Origin: Pollenia angustigena
Lineage: Eukaryota; Arthropoda; Insecta; Diptera; Polleniidae
Assembly (NCBI GenBank): GCA_930367215.1
Contig: OV884059.1
Location: 235,041,803 to 235,105,802 of the forward strand
Length of the DNA stretch: 64,000 nucleotides
Direction: 5' to 3'
Part shown: in pieces, positions 11,711-23,040 of the stretch
Position numbering within the stretch: position 1 is the first letter of the stretch
Layout of the letters: each line of letters begins with the position of its first letter
Translations under genes and position numbers: made by a program
Notes under the pieces: model-generated
Databases searched by the model: none
What the model was told of the DNA's origin: nothing
What the model saw: the letters and a program-made list of their open reading frames with translations, nothing else

Positions 11711-12107
11711 CTACCCCCCCACCTCCTCCAAGAATTCCATGGACTTCCGATCCACCGCGAAGCGGAAGTCCCTGCCGGTGTTCTCCTTACACACCAGTGA
11801 GGTCACCAGCCTCCATTGGTCGGTAAGAAGCCTATTGTTCTGGTTGCCCAATACTGTCAGTATAGTTTCCACCGGACGTACGGGTGGTGAAATCCATACT
11901 GTCACTATGGACCTTATTGGCAAATCGGAGGCTTGTATGACTTCAAACCTTGCCTCCGGGTTAATGTCGCTGCATTTGTCAATTGTAGTCCTTAAGAACT
12001 CCAAAGAATTCTTGTTACCAAAATTGACAACCTTCACACTCTTAACCCAATCCGCACCATTGAAGGATACGTCCTCCTTCTTGCCCTTGAATGTTGCCAG
12101 CTCGTCG
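11711..12107 (-). pseudogene. LOA-like ORF1 C-terminal fragment, copy A
   Basis: The open frame ends WRLVTSLVCKENTGRDFRF then AVDRKSMEFLEEVGG and stop, resembling the DUF4780-type C-terminus common in insect non-LTR ORF1 proteins (presumed RNA-binding or particle-forming). The N-terminal part is absent because the duplication joint lies at 12107. ORF2 begins about 40 bp downstream. Confidence 0.75.
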
Positions 12108-12307
12108 ATTTATACAAACATATTTTTTATTGCTTACCGTTGTTTTCAACGACAAATTCAAATATTAATAAATCACATACAATAAATTCTTGCAATAATT
12201 TAAGCAAATTAGTATTTTAGCTTTATGCTTTCCACAAATTTGAAATTTTTTTTATATTTTTATTTGTTTTTAAATTTATTTTTGTAGTGACATTTCTTAC
12301 AAACTCA

Positions 12308-12825
12308 GAGGGAGTTTACACCAAAGGGAATTTATTGCAGGTGGTCTTAAAAGCCCTGCTGATATTAGCTAAAATCACTGTTGGATGTCAAAATTTTGTT
12401 TATCCTCTTTGTTTCTGTTTTGTTTTATTTCTGTTTTTGACATTATGCAATGATTTTACAAAAACAAATTGCTTGTGGTTTTTGTACGAATTGTACTTGT
12501 TGTAGTACCGAGATTACCTGAGATGAATTCGCCTTGGTTTACACGGAGTCTTTTCAGACATGTCTGTTTTGGCATTCTCTTTTGAATGTGCTTCCAAAAA
12601 CCTATTGTCTTTTCACAATGTATTTCCAAACATGTCTGTTTTCATGTCTAATAGTCTAATATACACATACATACAAATTAAAAACATGAAAATTCTTACA
12701 AACAAACATGAAAACTCATTTCATGTCTGTTTGACAACCCCTCATTCTTCTCTACCCCGACCGCCTGCAAACAAAACAAACGTGTTTGTTAGACATGTCT
12801 GAATAGACACCGTGTAAACTCATTC
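12308..12825. mobile_element. Inverted-repeat element, copy B
   Basis: Duplicate of the element at 5477-5994 carried along by the segmental duplication. Its right end has diverged (GTGTAAACTCATTCC). Confidence 0.5.
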
Positions 12826-12937
12826 CAACATTAATAGTTTAAAATTACACAAAAAAGGCCTTCATAAAACGAGTCTCGCAAGTTTGCCCATTTGCACGAG
12901 GATAAGCTAGTTTTATGCGCATTAAACTGGTTGCTTA

Positions 12938-13080
12938 GTCTGGGTTCACAATATGAAAGTTTTCTTTCAGAAAGTCCGAGTTTATTGGTGAGAGGGGAGA
13001 GAATAAAAGCATGTTCTCTTCCCCTCTCACCAATAAACTCGGACTTTCTGAAAGAAAACTTTCATATTGTGATCCCAGAC
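12938..13080. mobile_element. 143-bp hairpin MITE, copy B
   Basis: Duplicate of 6107-6249. This copy pairs better than copy A because its left arm reads GAAAGTCCGAG where copy A reads GAAAATCTGAG, so copy A has changed since duplication, or the arms have been homogenised in copy B. Confidence 0.8.
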
Positions 13081-14285
13081 TTATGCCAGATCATCAGGAA
13101 ACCTTTACCCAATAAACTTTAGAAAAGCTGAAAATATTAGATATGCAAACAAAACTGTGGAGTGAATGAGAATTACATTTTTGTTTGCAACAATATCAAA
13201 GCTTTAACAAAAAAACCAACAATAAACAGTGAGTTTATCTTTTCTTACAGTGGCAACATTGGAAACATATTTTTCCTTTTTCCAATAAAATTCGGGTTCT
13301 TAATCAGAATGAAGCCGATATTTATCGAAATCTAAGAGTCCACTCAATTCATTATCAGGCTTTCTATCTCGTGACGCCTCTGTGTGCTCTGTGATGGATG
13401 GTAATAATTAAATTAAAAAAAAGAAAACATTTACTTGTTCTTTTTATTTTTTAAAAAAATATAATATCGCTCATTTTCTTCAGTAGTGTTCTTATTTAAA
13501 AACTACTATTTTTCAGAAGAGGCTTATAAAGTTTTTAATTAAAAATATTAAACGAAAAAATATCGTTCTTAACAGTGGTGGATTTACGCCTAGGCCCGTT
13601 AAGCCCGGGCCTAGGGCGGCATAATTTACAGGGAGCCAAAATTTAAACGTAAAAGAATCTAAGGGGAATTCAAATTCGAAATTGATTTGGCCAAGTTTTA
13701 CTTTAAACGAATACGAAATTTATATTAAACTAGCATTTAACCTGCTACTTCGTTAGCGTCTCCTTTTCCTTCGTGAACATATTTTTATGTCAAAGTTTAT
13801 TAAATGATTTAAAAAAATACCAAAAATAGTTACGATTATCACCCCTTAAATGTTCGAATTTCGAAAAAGTACCAAATCTATATTCGTATTATTTTGATAA
13901 GTTTCGAATGTGGTATAAACTTTGCTTCTATGTTTATTGGTTCAAAAAATAGATGGGGTGTCAAAAAAGTACCAAAATTCAGGTTTTACCCGCTTACTCC
14001 CTAATAGTGCCGAATTTCAAGAAAGTACCATACACCTGTATTACATTTTTCTTGTATCTCTTTTAGTTTTGGAGATATAAGGTTACCGAATTTTGCCGTT
14101 TTTAATCTTTTTTACCCCCTAAACATTCGAATTTCTAAAATTCTCGTCTTAGTGGATCGGTTTGGGGAGTGACCAATGTCTGGTCAAAATTTCAAGTTTT
14201 TAGCTTCAGGCGTTAAGGCTGTGCGATGATGAATCACTCAGTGAGTAAGTCAATAAGTTTAAAATTATATATATATAGATTATAC

Positions 14286-14664
14286 ATATCGTCGCAGGAA
14301 TTAAAGAACGCTGTAACTAACAAAAAATCGAAAATACGTTTTTTTGCATAATTTTTATCAGAAAAAAATACTGCGTCGATTGGTCCCGACACCATATTTG
14401 TATGATGAAAAAAAATTCGCTTACGCAAAAAAATTAAAGCTGTAAGCCGCAGAATCAACGGGAATAATATACTTGACAGGAAATGTTTAGAGCCAATATA
14501 TAAAGCGAGAAAAAATAAAAATACGTTTTAAAAATCATGTTTCTAAGTTGTATAGTTTTCGTGATATGAACTTTTTTTCTACTGTCTTTCATACAGGTTT
14601 TTTGGCTCTGGTGAATATTTTATGTTTTGTCAGTTACAGCGTTCTTTAATTCCTGCGACGATAT
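14286..14664. mobile_element. 379-bp MITE inside the hAT-like element, copy B
   Basis: Duplicate of 7457-7835, carried by the segmental duplication. Confidence 0.7.
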
Positions 14665-15290
14665 ATTAATATAAAATAATAATGTATAGGTTTTTCAAAA
14701 CTCGACGTCGAAATTTTCCACCACTCCAAGGCCATTTCAACGTGACTACATATTAAAAGTGTAAATAACCAAAAATCGCTTAACAAAAAATTTAATTTTA
14801 GGGTCTTTATATAGCGATAAAGTTTCGACTATAGGTTAAAAAAAATTTAAAATTATTTAAAATGATTAATATTAAATTTAATAACATAGAACACGATACA
14901 CAAAATCTTTAAAATATTTTGGCGATAATTACAATTATGAGGTCAAAACTTGGTTTTTTTTTTGTAAAGTTTAGCAGCTTGGCGTTTTGTATTATAAAAC
15001 TTTTACTCCGTAGAATTTCCACTCTCCCAAAAAACGTTATCTATATGAAGTTTATTTCCGAAAACGTGTTAATCAGTCCATTATCTAAAAATTTGTTAAG
15101 AAGAAGGTAAAATAACTCATATTTAAGGAAGAACCCCCTGGATATCGTTAACCTTCCTGCAATGAGTATTCCATTCATTTTTATTTCAAGCCTTAATCAA
15201 GAGCATCAAAATAACATATTAAATGTATTTTTTTGTGCACACTGGCTATAAAAATAAAAAATTATAACAATTTTTTTTTGTTTTACAAGG

Positions 15291-18200
15291 TTAGGTTAGG
15301 CTAAGAAGGGTTATGCGCCCAAGGGCAGTAGTAACATAGGGGGGCTTAACCCCCCTGTCCCTTACCGCTAAGTCCAGATTCGAACCCCCTCTCGCGAGTT
15401 CGTCAGCCACCTCATTTCCATCAACCATGCAGTGTCCAGGTACCCAACACAGCCTTACATTGAATGCCTCCATGAGTTCACCAAGAGCATTCCTACACCG
15501 AGCGACCAGGCACGATGGCGCCGTATAATTTGTCAATGACCTAAGCGCCGCCTGACTATCGACGTAAATTGTCACCACAGATCCACCCACGATCTCAGCC
15601 TGGAAGACACTGCACTCATCGGGGAGTCTGAACGACCTTTTAACCTCGGTGTCCGCGAGGTTAAAAGGCACCAGTGCCGGTTTCCATCTTGGATCCATCC
15701 GTAAATACTGCCCACCCCTCAAACAGTCCATTGGATCCACTCCAAATTTCCCTATCCGGGAACTATACTGGTGGTGTTGCACCGAAGTCCAGGGTCATAG
15801 TCTTATGATCCGAAATTCCCCCGAGAATAATACCCTGATCAAGCAGACCCATCTCGTACAAAATTCTCGTGTGATCATCCCGCCTAGGTCTAACTAAAGA
15901 AGACTCGTAAAGTCTAAGTAAGTTCCTAGCTGCCACACTCCTCACATAATGCTCAATAGGGGATAGATATAGTAGGATGTCCAGCGCTGCCTGCGGAGTG
16001 CTTCTCCTTGCACCTGTGATGCCAAGAGATGCACTTCTTTGAACCTTGCTGAACATCTTTCTATAGCTATCCACTCCCAACGCACCCCACCAAACAGTGC
16101 ATCCATAGGTAAGTATAGGCCTAACAACCGATGTGTAAATCCAGTTTACCATATCCGGCCTCAGACCCCAGTTCTTACAAATGGAGTTCCTGCATGTGTA
16201 GTATGCATTGAGTCACCTTCTCACCCTCTCCTGAGTATTTCTCTTCCAAGACAGTTTGCAGTCCAGAAAGTTACCCAAGTAATTTGCTCCGTCCGATAGA
16301 GGCAACTCGACGCCATCTAGCACTGGCCCCCTAAATCCCTCTATCCTATACCTTCTGGTAAATAGCACCAGCTCAGTCAGGGTTAACACCCAGTCCCCTA
16401 TCCTTTGCCCATGCCGAGAGTTCGCCTAGCATCACCTGCATAATTTCCCCGATCGTGGACAGAAATTTTCCCCTGACCAGCAGAACTATGTCGTCCGCAT
16501 AGGCAACAACTTTCCTGCCCATGGAATCAAATGACCCAAGAATCCCGTTGACCGCAAGCAACCACAGTAGAGGTGATAGAACCCCCCCTTGTGGTGTCCC
16601 GCTGGTAACCCTCCTCATCACATAACCCCCAGGCCCGAGTTTACAATCCTACTGCCAAGCATGCAGACTATCCACTCTACCAGAAAGTCCTCAACTCCCA
16701 ACTCCAACAAAGAATCTCTAATCGCCCCAATCCTAATGTCATTAAAAGCTCCCTCTATATCCAGAAACGCGGCGAGAGTATATTCCTTATGCCTCAGACC
16801 GTGCACAATACAACCCACCACCTCATGTAACGCGCCCTCAACAGATTTACCCTTCAGGTAAGCATGTTGAGCGTTGCTAATAAGGCGGGTCTCAATATTA
16901 CTCCTGAGGTAGAAATCTATTAGCCTCTCAAGAGTCTTCAACAAAAAAGAAGTCAAACTAATAGGTCTTAAATCCCCCGGTTTCGAGTGGCCAGCTTTAC
17001 CAGCCTTGGGTATAAAAATCACCCTTACCTCTCTCCACCCCCTAGGCAGATACCTCCTACTGAGGCACTTCTTGAATATATTCACCAGCAGAAATGATGT
17101 ATCGTCCGGAATGTTGCAGAGCATGGCCGGAAAAATGCCATCCGGACCCTGTGATTTATATGGGTCGAAAATATTGACCGCCCACGCCAGCTTCTCCCTT
17201 GTGACCATTTCCTCGACGCAGGCGGAAGTATAATCCGATGTCATGGACATCACGTCCCATTGACCGTCGTACATACCTCCGGTTTCCCTGCACCCGGGAA
17301 AGTGCGTCTCCATAAGTAAGGTTAGGGCCTCAGAGCTAGACTCAGACCATGAGCCGTCATTCATTTGGATGTAACCAAGGGCCTTAGGGTCCTTGGATAA
17401 AATCCGTCGGAATCTTGGCAACTGGTTGACATTATCAATGGATGCACAAAATTGCCTCCATGATAGTCGCTTTGCCCTCTTCAGATCCGCCTTATACCTG
17501 TTGAACTGCACCCTGTGATTGTTCCAATCCTCTGGTGCTCTGGTAAGCTTGGCTCTGTTAAACAGTCTCCTAACCGTAGACCTTTGAACGTGAAGTTCCC
17601 TGGTCCACCATTTGGGCTGTTTACGCCTACCCGGAAATGTAACCGGGCAAGACTGCTCATAGCTTTCCTTTAGAAGATGAGTAAACTTTTTCACAACACC
17701 CTCCAGATCAGTAAGCAGCAAGTCGCCCAAGGCCCTTTGCGCCAACCCACTTCGGACTCTTTCCTTAAAGGAGTCCCATTTTGTCCCCCTCGGGTTCCTA
17801 AATGGAGCAACCCCAGGTGGGTCAAAATTCAATGTGAAGGTGATACGACTATGGTCTGAAAAAGTACAGTCCGTTGCCACCCTCCAATCAACAACAAGTT
17901 GCTCGTCACGGTTCACTAATGTCAGATCTATCACTGCCTGCCTATCCTTATTTCTGAACGTCGGCGTGTTACCCATATTACAGATAATAAGATTGTTAGT
18001 AGTTATAAAATCAAACATTAACTCACCCCCTTGTTTATGTCTGCACTCCCCCATTGGCTATGATGAGCATTGGCATCGCAGCCCAATACAAGAATTGCAC
18101 CCCTCCTCCTTGCATATGACGTCAGTTCCCGCACCTCCGTGCCAGGTGGGTCCAACGCCTCGTACGGCATATACACCGAAGCCAGTGTAAGAGTGCGCTT

Positions 18201-18497
18201 ACCTTTGGCTTCTCCATTTACTACGGTCAAGTAACCGCACCTGAAAGAATGAGAGATGAGAAAATTCAATTCATTCCTCGCTAATATACACGTTCTTACG
18301 TTGTCCTCTGTGGACGGGATAAACAGAGTGTATCCCGCAACCCTTAAACCGCAAACCTTATTTTTATTAATCCAAGGTTCTTGGATTAGGCCTACGTTCG
18401 TCCGGGTGCTGGTGAGGAAGGTTGCTAGTTCGGCTGAGGCTGCTTCACAATGGTGCAGGTTTATTTGCACCACTAACAACCTCTTTGGTCCTGTCAT
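15291..18497 (-). pseudogene. LOA-like ORF2 (endonuclease, RT, RNase H), broken, copy B
   Basis: Same domain order and same frameshifts as the copy at 8462-11668: endonuclease from 18497, shift in a five-G run near 18030, RT with the YADD box near 16495, RNase H ending at 15291. The long RT segment differs from copy A at only four residues that I can see (R for H, M for R, R for S, V for G). Identical disabling shifts in both copies mean that the element was dead before the block was duplicated. Confidence 0.9.
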
Positions 18498-18539
18498 GTA
18501 TCGGATACCGGAACCTGACGTTACCTAAACCAAACTTAA

Positions 18540-20053
18540 CTACCCCCCCACCTCCTCCAAGAATTCCATGGACTTCCGATCCACCGCGAAGCGGAAGTCC
18601 CTGCCGGTGTTCTCCTTACACACCAGTGAGGTCACCAGCCTCCATTGGTCGGTAAGAAGCCTATTGTTCTGGTTGCCCAATACTGTCAGTATAGTTTCCA
18701 CCGGACGTACGGGTGGTGAAATCCATACTGTCACTATGGACCTTATTGGCAAATCGGAGGCTTGTATGACTTCAAACCTTGCCTCCGGGTTAATGTCGCT
18801 GCATTTGTCAATTGTAGTCCTTAAGAACTCCAAAGAATTCTTGTTACCAAAATTGACAACCTTCACACTCTTAACCCAATCCGCACCATTGAAGGATACG
18901 TCCTCCTTCTTGCCCTTGAATGTTGCCAGCTCGTCGATAAGCCTAGCCTCCACTTACTGCCATAGCTCGGCGCTGATCCTCCCATCCGGATCATTCCGAT
19001 CGATGACAGCCACTTGCAGATGACCTTCCAGGCTCGTCGACTTTTCAATCTTTTGTTCGATGAAGCAGGCTGATCATCCCCAGATCTGATCCTCTTAATG
19101 GTCTCCTTATTAGAGCCATTAGGAGCTTCAGCCGGAGATGTACCAACCCTCTTCACTGAGCTCGGTGACTTCGGCACGACTGGTTTAGAAGGCTTGTTCC
19201 TGCCCGCACCTATTTTCCTATTGGCCTCCCTACGAGAGCCACTAGCGGAATCGGACAGAGGATTACCAGCCTTCTTCCTCGTGTGCGCTGCCTTAGCCAC
19301 TTTGCTTTCCTTCTTGGGTATCGCCCCCTTATCCTCCGCAGCTCGTTCCGAAGACATGAGCGCTTTGGTCATCGGGGCAAACCCTCCTTTCTCCATCTCT
19401 CCACTGCAGGTTGACGATGCCAACGACCCTGTACTCTTTTGAGTAGTGTCCGGGTCGGCGACTTCATCCACCTGCTTTCTCCAAGGATAGGGCCAACCAA
19501 GCACGGTACTGACAGGGCCGTAAATTCTTTCGAATTTAGCGACGCTTTGTCGGTGCCTTCTCAGAAGGTGCCTATCCCTCGCGGAGAACGTTGAAGAATC
19601 TCTCTTCGAGATCTTATCCAGATATGCCAGAGAACTCCTTGTTCCGTTCTGCGCCTTCTCCTCCTTCGTTCAGCTGGAGTTCTTAATGTCTCGTGGAGGG
19701 GCGCTTGGCCCATCCTCCACGGCGTCCTGCCGAACAAGTTGTAGACAGTCTTCTCCCGAGTGTCCCCTCTGATGTCCCCTGGCCTCACAGACGAGAGTGG
19801 CAGGCTCTGTAGTCTGACTGTGAGCTGATATATCAATATCGAGCTCCGAGGCAGAGAGCAGAGTCAGCCCCTCTAACCCTTGAGTAGCCCCGGTTTCACC
19901 ACAGGAGTCACTCGACATTCCCAGAAGACTATCCACGTAAAGGTCGGTCAGTAACTGTCGCTCCTGCTCAATTATGTTCTCATGAACAGTCGAGAGGGTA
20001 CTCCCCACCTCACAGACCGTGACGTCCGACTGATCCTGGTCAATCCCGTCCAT
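18540..20053 (-). pseudogene. LOA-like ORF1, frameshifted, copy B
   Basis: I start it at the ATG giving MDGIDQDQSDVTVCEVG at 20053 (an ATG further upstream lies in presumed leader). The acidic N-terminus runs to about 19680 (PPRDIKN), where the frame shifts; a lysine- and serine-rich middle (KESKVAKAAHTRKKAG) follows in another frame to about 19010; a second shift leads to the C-terminal domain ending AVDRKSMEFLEEVGG. I see no CCHC knuckle. Role by family: nucleic-acid-binding partner of ORF2. Non-functional as it stands. Confidence 0.75.
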
Positions 20054-20590
20054 CGTGTCCTTGCTATTTCTTATTTTAGTGTTAGTTTTTGTTTTTTGTT
20101 TTAAAAAGAGGTATTCATTTTGTTCCCACGAGTTTGCTCGTAAAAGACGGACCGAACCACGCAGTGACGGCGTGCCTGGACTAGGCAACTAACGTACAAC
20201 AGCGCTTTGCCCTGACGCTGAGGGGAGCTGTTCACGACTAGTTGCATATTTCGCGCCCCAGCCACTGGTAAAGCCCCCACCTTGCAAGGGGCAAACCCGC
20301 GGGCTGACACGCCGTGCTATATGTACTGATAATGGACCGGAAGTGTGCATTCCACTACCGCCTCATTATCTTGACAAGATGAGTAACCTTTAGTTGCACA
20401 CCTCTTCAGTGTTCACGACCTCCCGCGGGGACGTATACATCACATACATCATCCCAAGAGATCAGAACCGTAGAGTGCACTTAAGCCCTCGCATCTCGAC
20501 AAGATAGTTACCAGAGGCAATAAAATTTTGATTCACAATTCATGGAGAAGTCCTAATTACAATTATAAATCATTACATATATAACTTACT

Positions 20591-20719
20591 GCCTGTTTAT
20601 CGATTTCGAACGTCGACGTTCGCATAGAAAACTATATTTAAAACAAAATTCTAAAATTTGTTTTTGCTTTAAATGTAATTTTCTATGCGAAAGTTATCGT
20701 TTGAAATCGATGAACAGGC
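20591..20719. repeat. 129-bp palindrome near the hAT right end
   Basis: GCCTGTTTATCGATTTC at the left is inverted at the right (GAAATCGATGAACAGGC), with inner arms TTCGCATAGAAAACTA and TAATTTTCTATGCGAA. It may be a small MITE or a subterminal hairpin of the hAT-like element. Confidence 0.7.
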
Positions 20720-20968
20720 TGTTAAACTTTTTTTTCAATTTGTAAGTACATTTCCATACAAAAAATTCGAAAAATTTAAATTTTTAGGGATCTTAAAACG
20801 TCATTCGATTTCGCTTAAATTTGGAACATATGTTGGTTTGGTTTATATGCTATATATAATTTTAGTATTTAAATTATTTTTTTAGGATCATCACTCCTAT
20901 ATAATCAAAAAGAGCGGCATATTAAAGAGTGCCTAGGGTTCCGCCCTAAATCCGCCACTGGTTCTTAA

Positions 20969-21934
20969 CCAATTTATATTGTTTATTCTGAAAAAAAAAC
21001 TTACGATATTAACCTGATGATGGATGATACATGCAAAACTGAGATGTGTCATTGTTATAATTAAAAAAAATCCATAATTACAAGCAAAATAACGGAAAAG
21101 TTTTAAAACAAGCGGCAAATTTCCAATTTCCATATTAATCACGATAATGTCCACATTTCTGCAAACTTAGCTAAAAAAAATAGTGCTTTATGAGTTATGA
21201 ACCTTTTGCAGTAAATAAGCGATATGTGTGTATGTAAAACATATGTATATGTAGGTAGATACTAATAAAGCGTGTCGGCCGCCATACAAAAAAAAAGTTG
21301 TGCCAGTCACCCCTTAAAATGAAAGATACTTCAATGAAGTTTTCAATGACAGGAAAAATTTGTTGCCACGCCCCAAAATACAGCACTTAAATCATATCGT
21401 ATGTATTGAATTCATTTTTATCCTTTGGTGACTTTTTAATCCAACAATTTTAGGCGCCACTTATGTCATCTCGGATCCTTCGTCATAATGTCTAATGTTT
21501 TGTACGCGCCAAGAAATTATTGCTTTACTTAAATTTTTGCAACCTATGAAAATACTGTGATTTTAACTAAACATTTTGATAATGAGTAAAAGCAGAAAAA
21601 GTGAGACGTCTATGCATAAAGCGCCTATTAAACGATCATACTTGGTATGTGAGAATGGTATGCCATCATACTCGTGTAATAGCGAAAAATTTGCTATGTT
21701 GAAAACACAGTGCAACAAACTCCGCCAGGTTACTCCGCCAGCCTCAATACTTGCAACCCGAAATTAAACTAGAAACTAGGCAGAGCAAAACTGCCAAAGG
21801 GTTTTGAAAAGTTAGCTCGGGTTCCTGAAATAACGGCCCTAAAAATTTTACATTTTTTGAAAAGGTGTATAAGTCAAAAAAAAAAATATACTAAACTAGC
21901 TTAACCCAGTGCGCTTCGCTACACTGCTTTAACC
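20969..21934. other. No gene recognised
   Basis: AT-rich intronic sequence. The short open frames show no family features. A GTATGTAAAACATATGTATATG microsatellite-like tract lies near 21230-21255. Confidence 0.5.
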
Positions 21935-23040
21935 ATTTCTTCAGTTGAGAGATACTTAATATATGCATCCTATGGGAGGTATTTCCCCCTGTGCCTACTG
22001 GCATTATTTTTATTTTCAAAAGTGTAGCATACCATAAGAGTGACTTTTACAAAGTTTGAACATTCTCACTTAACAGTTCTTAAGATATGCGATATTAAAC
22101 ATTGGTGTCCCATGGGGGGTAACACTTCCCCCGCTGCTATTTAATTTCAGTTTTGGGGCTCTGAAGATCCTACTATCAAAAGTTCAACAAAATCCGTGCA
22201 GTGGCTCTTAATTATATTTTTATCTATGAGGTGTACTGCTCCTTCTCTGTCAACCCCGCCCATTTTTATATTGAAATTTAAAGTTAACCATAATAGTAGC
22301 TTTAACCACGTTTGAAGACTCTCCCTTTAATAGTTCTTCAGTTGAGTGATATTTAATATATGCATCCTATGGGAGGTATTTCCCCCCCTGCGCCTACCCG
22401 CTTTATTTTTATTTTCAATAGTGTAGTATACCATAAGAGTGACTTCTACAAAGTTTGAACATTCTCACTATAACAGTTCTTAAGATATGCGATATTAAAC
22501 ATTGGTGTTCTTTTGGGGGTAACACTTCCCCCGCTGCTATTTTATTTCAGTTTTGGGGCTCTGAAGATACTACTATCAAAAGTTCAACAAAATGCATGCA
22601 GCGGTTCTTAATTATATTTCTATCTATGAGGGGTACTGCTCCTCCCCTGTCAACCCCGCCCATTTTAATATTGAAATTTTCATTTTACCATAATAGTAGC
22701 TTTAACCACGTTTGAAGGCTGTCCCTTAAATAGTTCTTCAGTTGAGCGATATTTAGTATATGCATCCTATGGGAGGTATTTCCCCCCTGCGCCTACCGCT
22801 TTATTTTTATTCTCAATAGAGTAGTATACCATAAGAGTGACTTCTACAAAGTTTGAACATTCTCACTGTAACAGTTCTTAAGATATGCTATATTAAACAT
22901 TGGCGTCCTATGGGGGGAACCACTTCCCCCGCTACTATTTTATTTAAATTTTGGGGCTTAGAAGATCCTACTACCAAAAGTTCAACAAAATGCGTGCAGC
23001 GGGTCTTAAGATATGCGATATTAAATATTAGCATCCTATG
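21935..23040. repeat. Tandem repeat of about 400 bp, nearly three copies
   Basis: The marker TCAGTTGAG occurs at 21941, 22338 and 22738 (spacings 397 and 400). Each unit holds two related sub-units: one reads TATGCATCCTATGGGAGGTA, the other ATTAAACATTGGTGTCC followed by a GGGGGTAAC tract. C-runs (TTTCCCCCC) alternate with AT-rich sequence. The last unit is degenerate and ends near a GGTCGAGCCGTTCTCGA tail and a TATATATAGAT tract at 23190. Confidence 0.8.

Larger units (their letters stand above)
5277..12107. repeat. 6.83-kb tandem segmental duplication, copy A
   Basis: Sequence from 5277 onward recurs from 12108 onward at a constant offset of 6831, falling to 6829 after a TA-microsatellite difference near 7440. 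The copies differ by only scattered single bases. Copy A starts in flanking DNA (ATTTATACAAACAT) and ends inside retrotransposon ORF1 (GCTCGTCGA). The breakpoints share only about 2 bp (AT), so homologous exchange between repeats is not the obvious origin. Confidence 0.95.
8455..12107 (-). mobile_element. LOA-like non-LTR retrotransposon, copy A (5' end lost at duplication joint)
   Basis: A GC-richer block against an AT-rich background, read on the minus strand. The 3' end has CCTAACCTAACC followed by an A-rich tail (TTGTAAAACAAAAAAAAA on the minus strand). ORF1 is cut at 12107 by the duplication joint; ORF2 is present but frameshifted. Endonuclease, reverse transcriptase and RNase H on one ORF2 fit the LOA/I group rather than Jockey. 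Confidence 0.85.
12108..18937. repeat. 6.83-kb tandem segmental duplication, copy B
   Basis: The second copy of the block at 5277-12107. Unlike copy A it runs on without a break into the rest of the LOA-like element (ORF1 and 5' region to about 20520) and then into the right end of the enclosing hAT-like element, so copy B carries the original right junction and copy A the original left one. Confidence 0.95.
15284..20520 (-). mobile_element. LOA-like non-LTR retrotransposon, copy B with its 5' region
   Basis: Same element as at 8455-12107 but continuing through ORF1 and a 5' region rich in GC tracts (CCCGCGGGC near 20295) to about 20520, where AT-rich hAT-element sequence resumes. The exact 5' end and target duplication are not certain. 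It is degenerate but near full length. Confidence 0.85.
6742..20960. mobile_element. hAT-like element, interrupted by LOA element and tandem duplication
   Basis: The left end CAGTGGTGGATTTA matches the inverted right end CAGTGGCGGATTTA. GTTCTTAA stands immediately outside both (6734-6741 and 20961-20968), an exact 8-bp duplication typical of hAT. Own sequence is 6742-8454 and 20521-20960; the rest is the antisense LOA-like element plus the duplicated block, which repeats the left end again at 13573. A palindrome at 20591-20719 lies near the right end. I see no transposase, so it is non-autonomous or gutted. Confidence 0.75.

Noticed and set aside
8820..20310. Plus-strand open frames opposite the LOA-like elements (for example 9760-10032, 11005-11361, 18568-19023)
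   Set aside because: They are the complement of the retrotransposon's coding strand, repeat in both duplicates, and show no family motifs.
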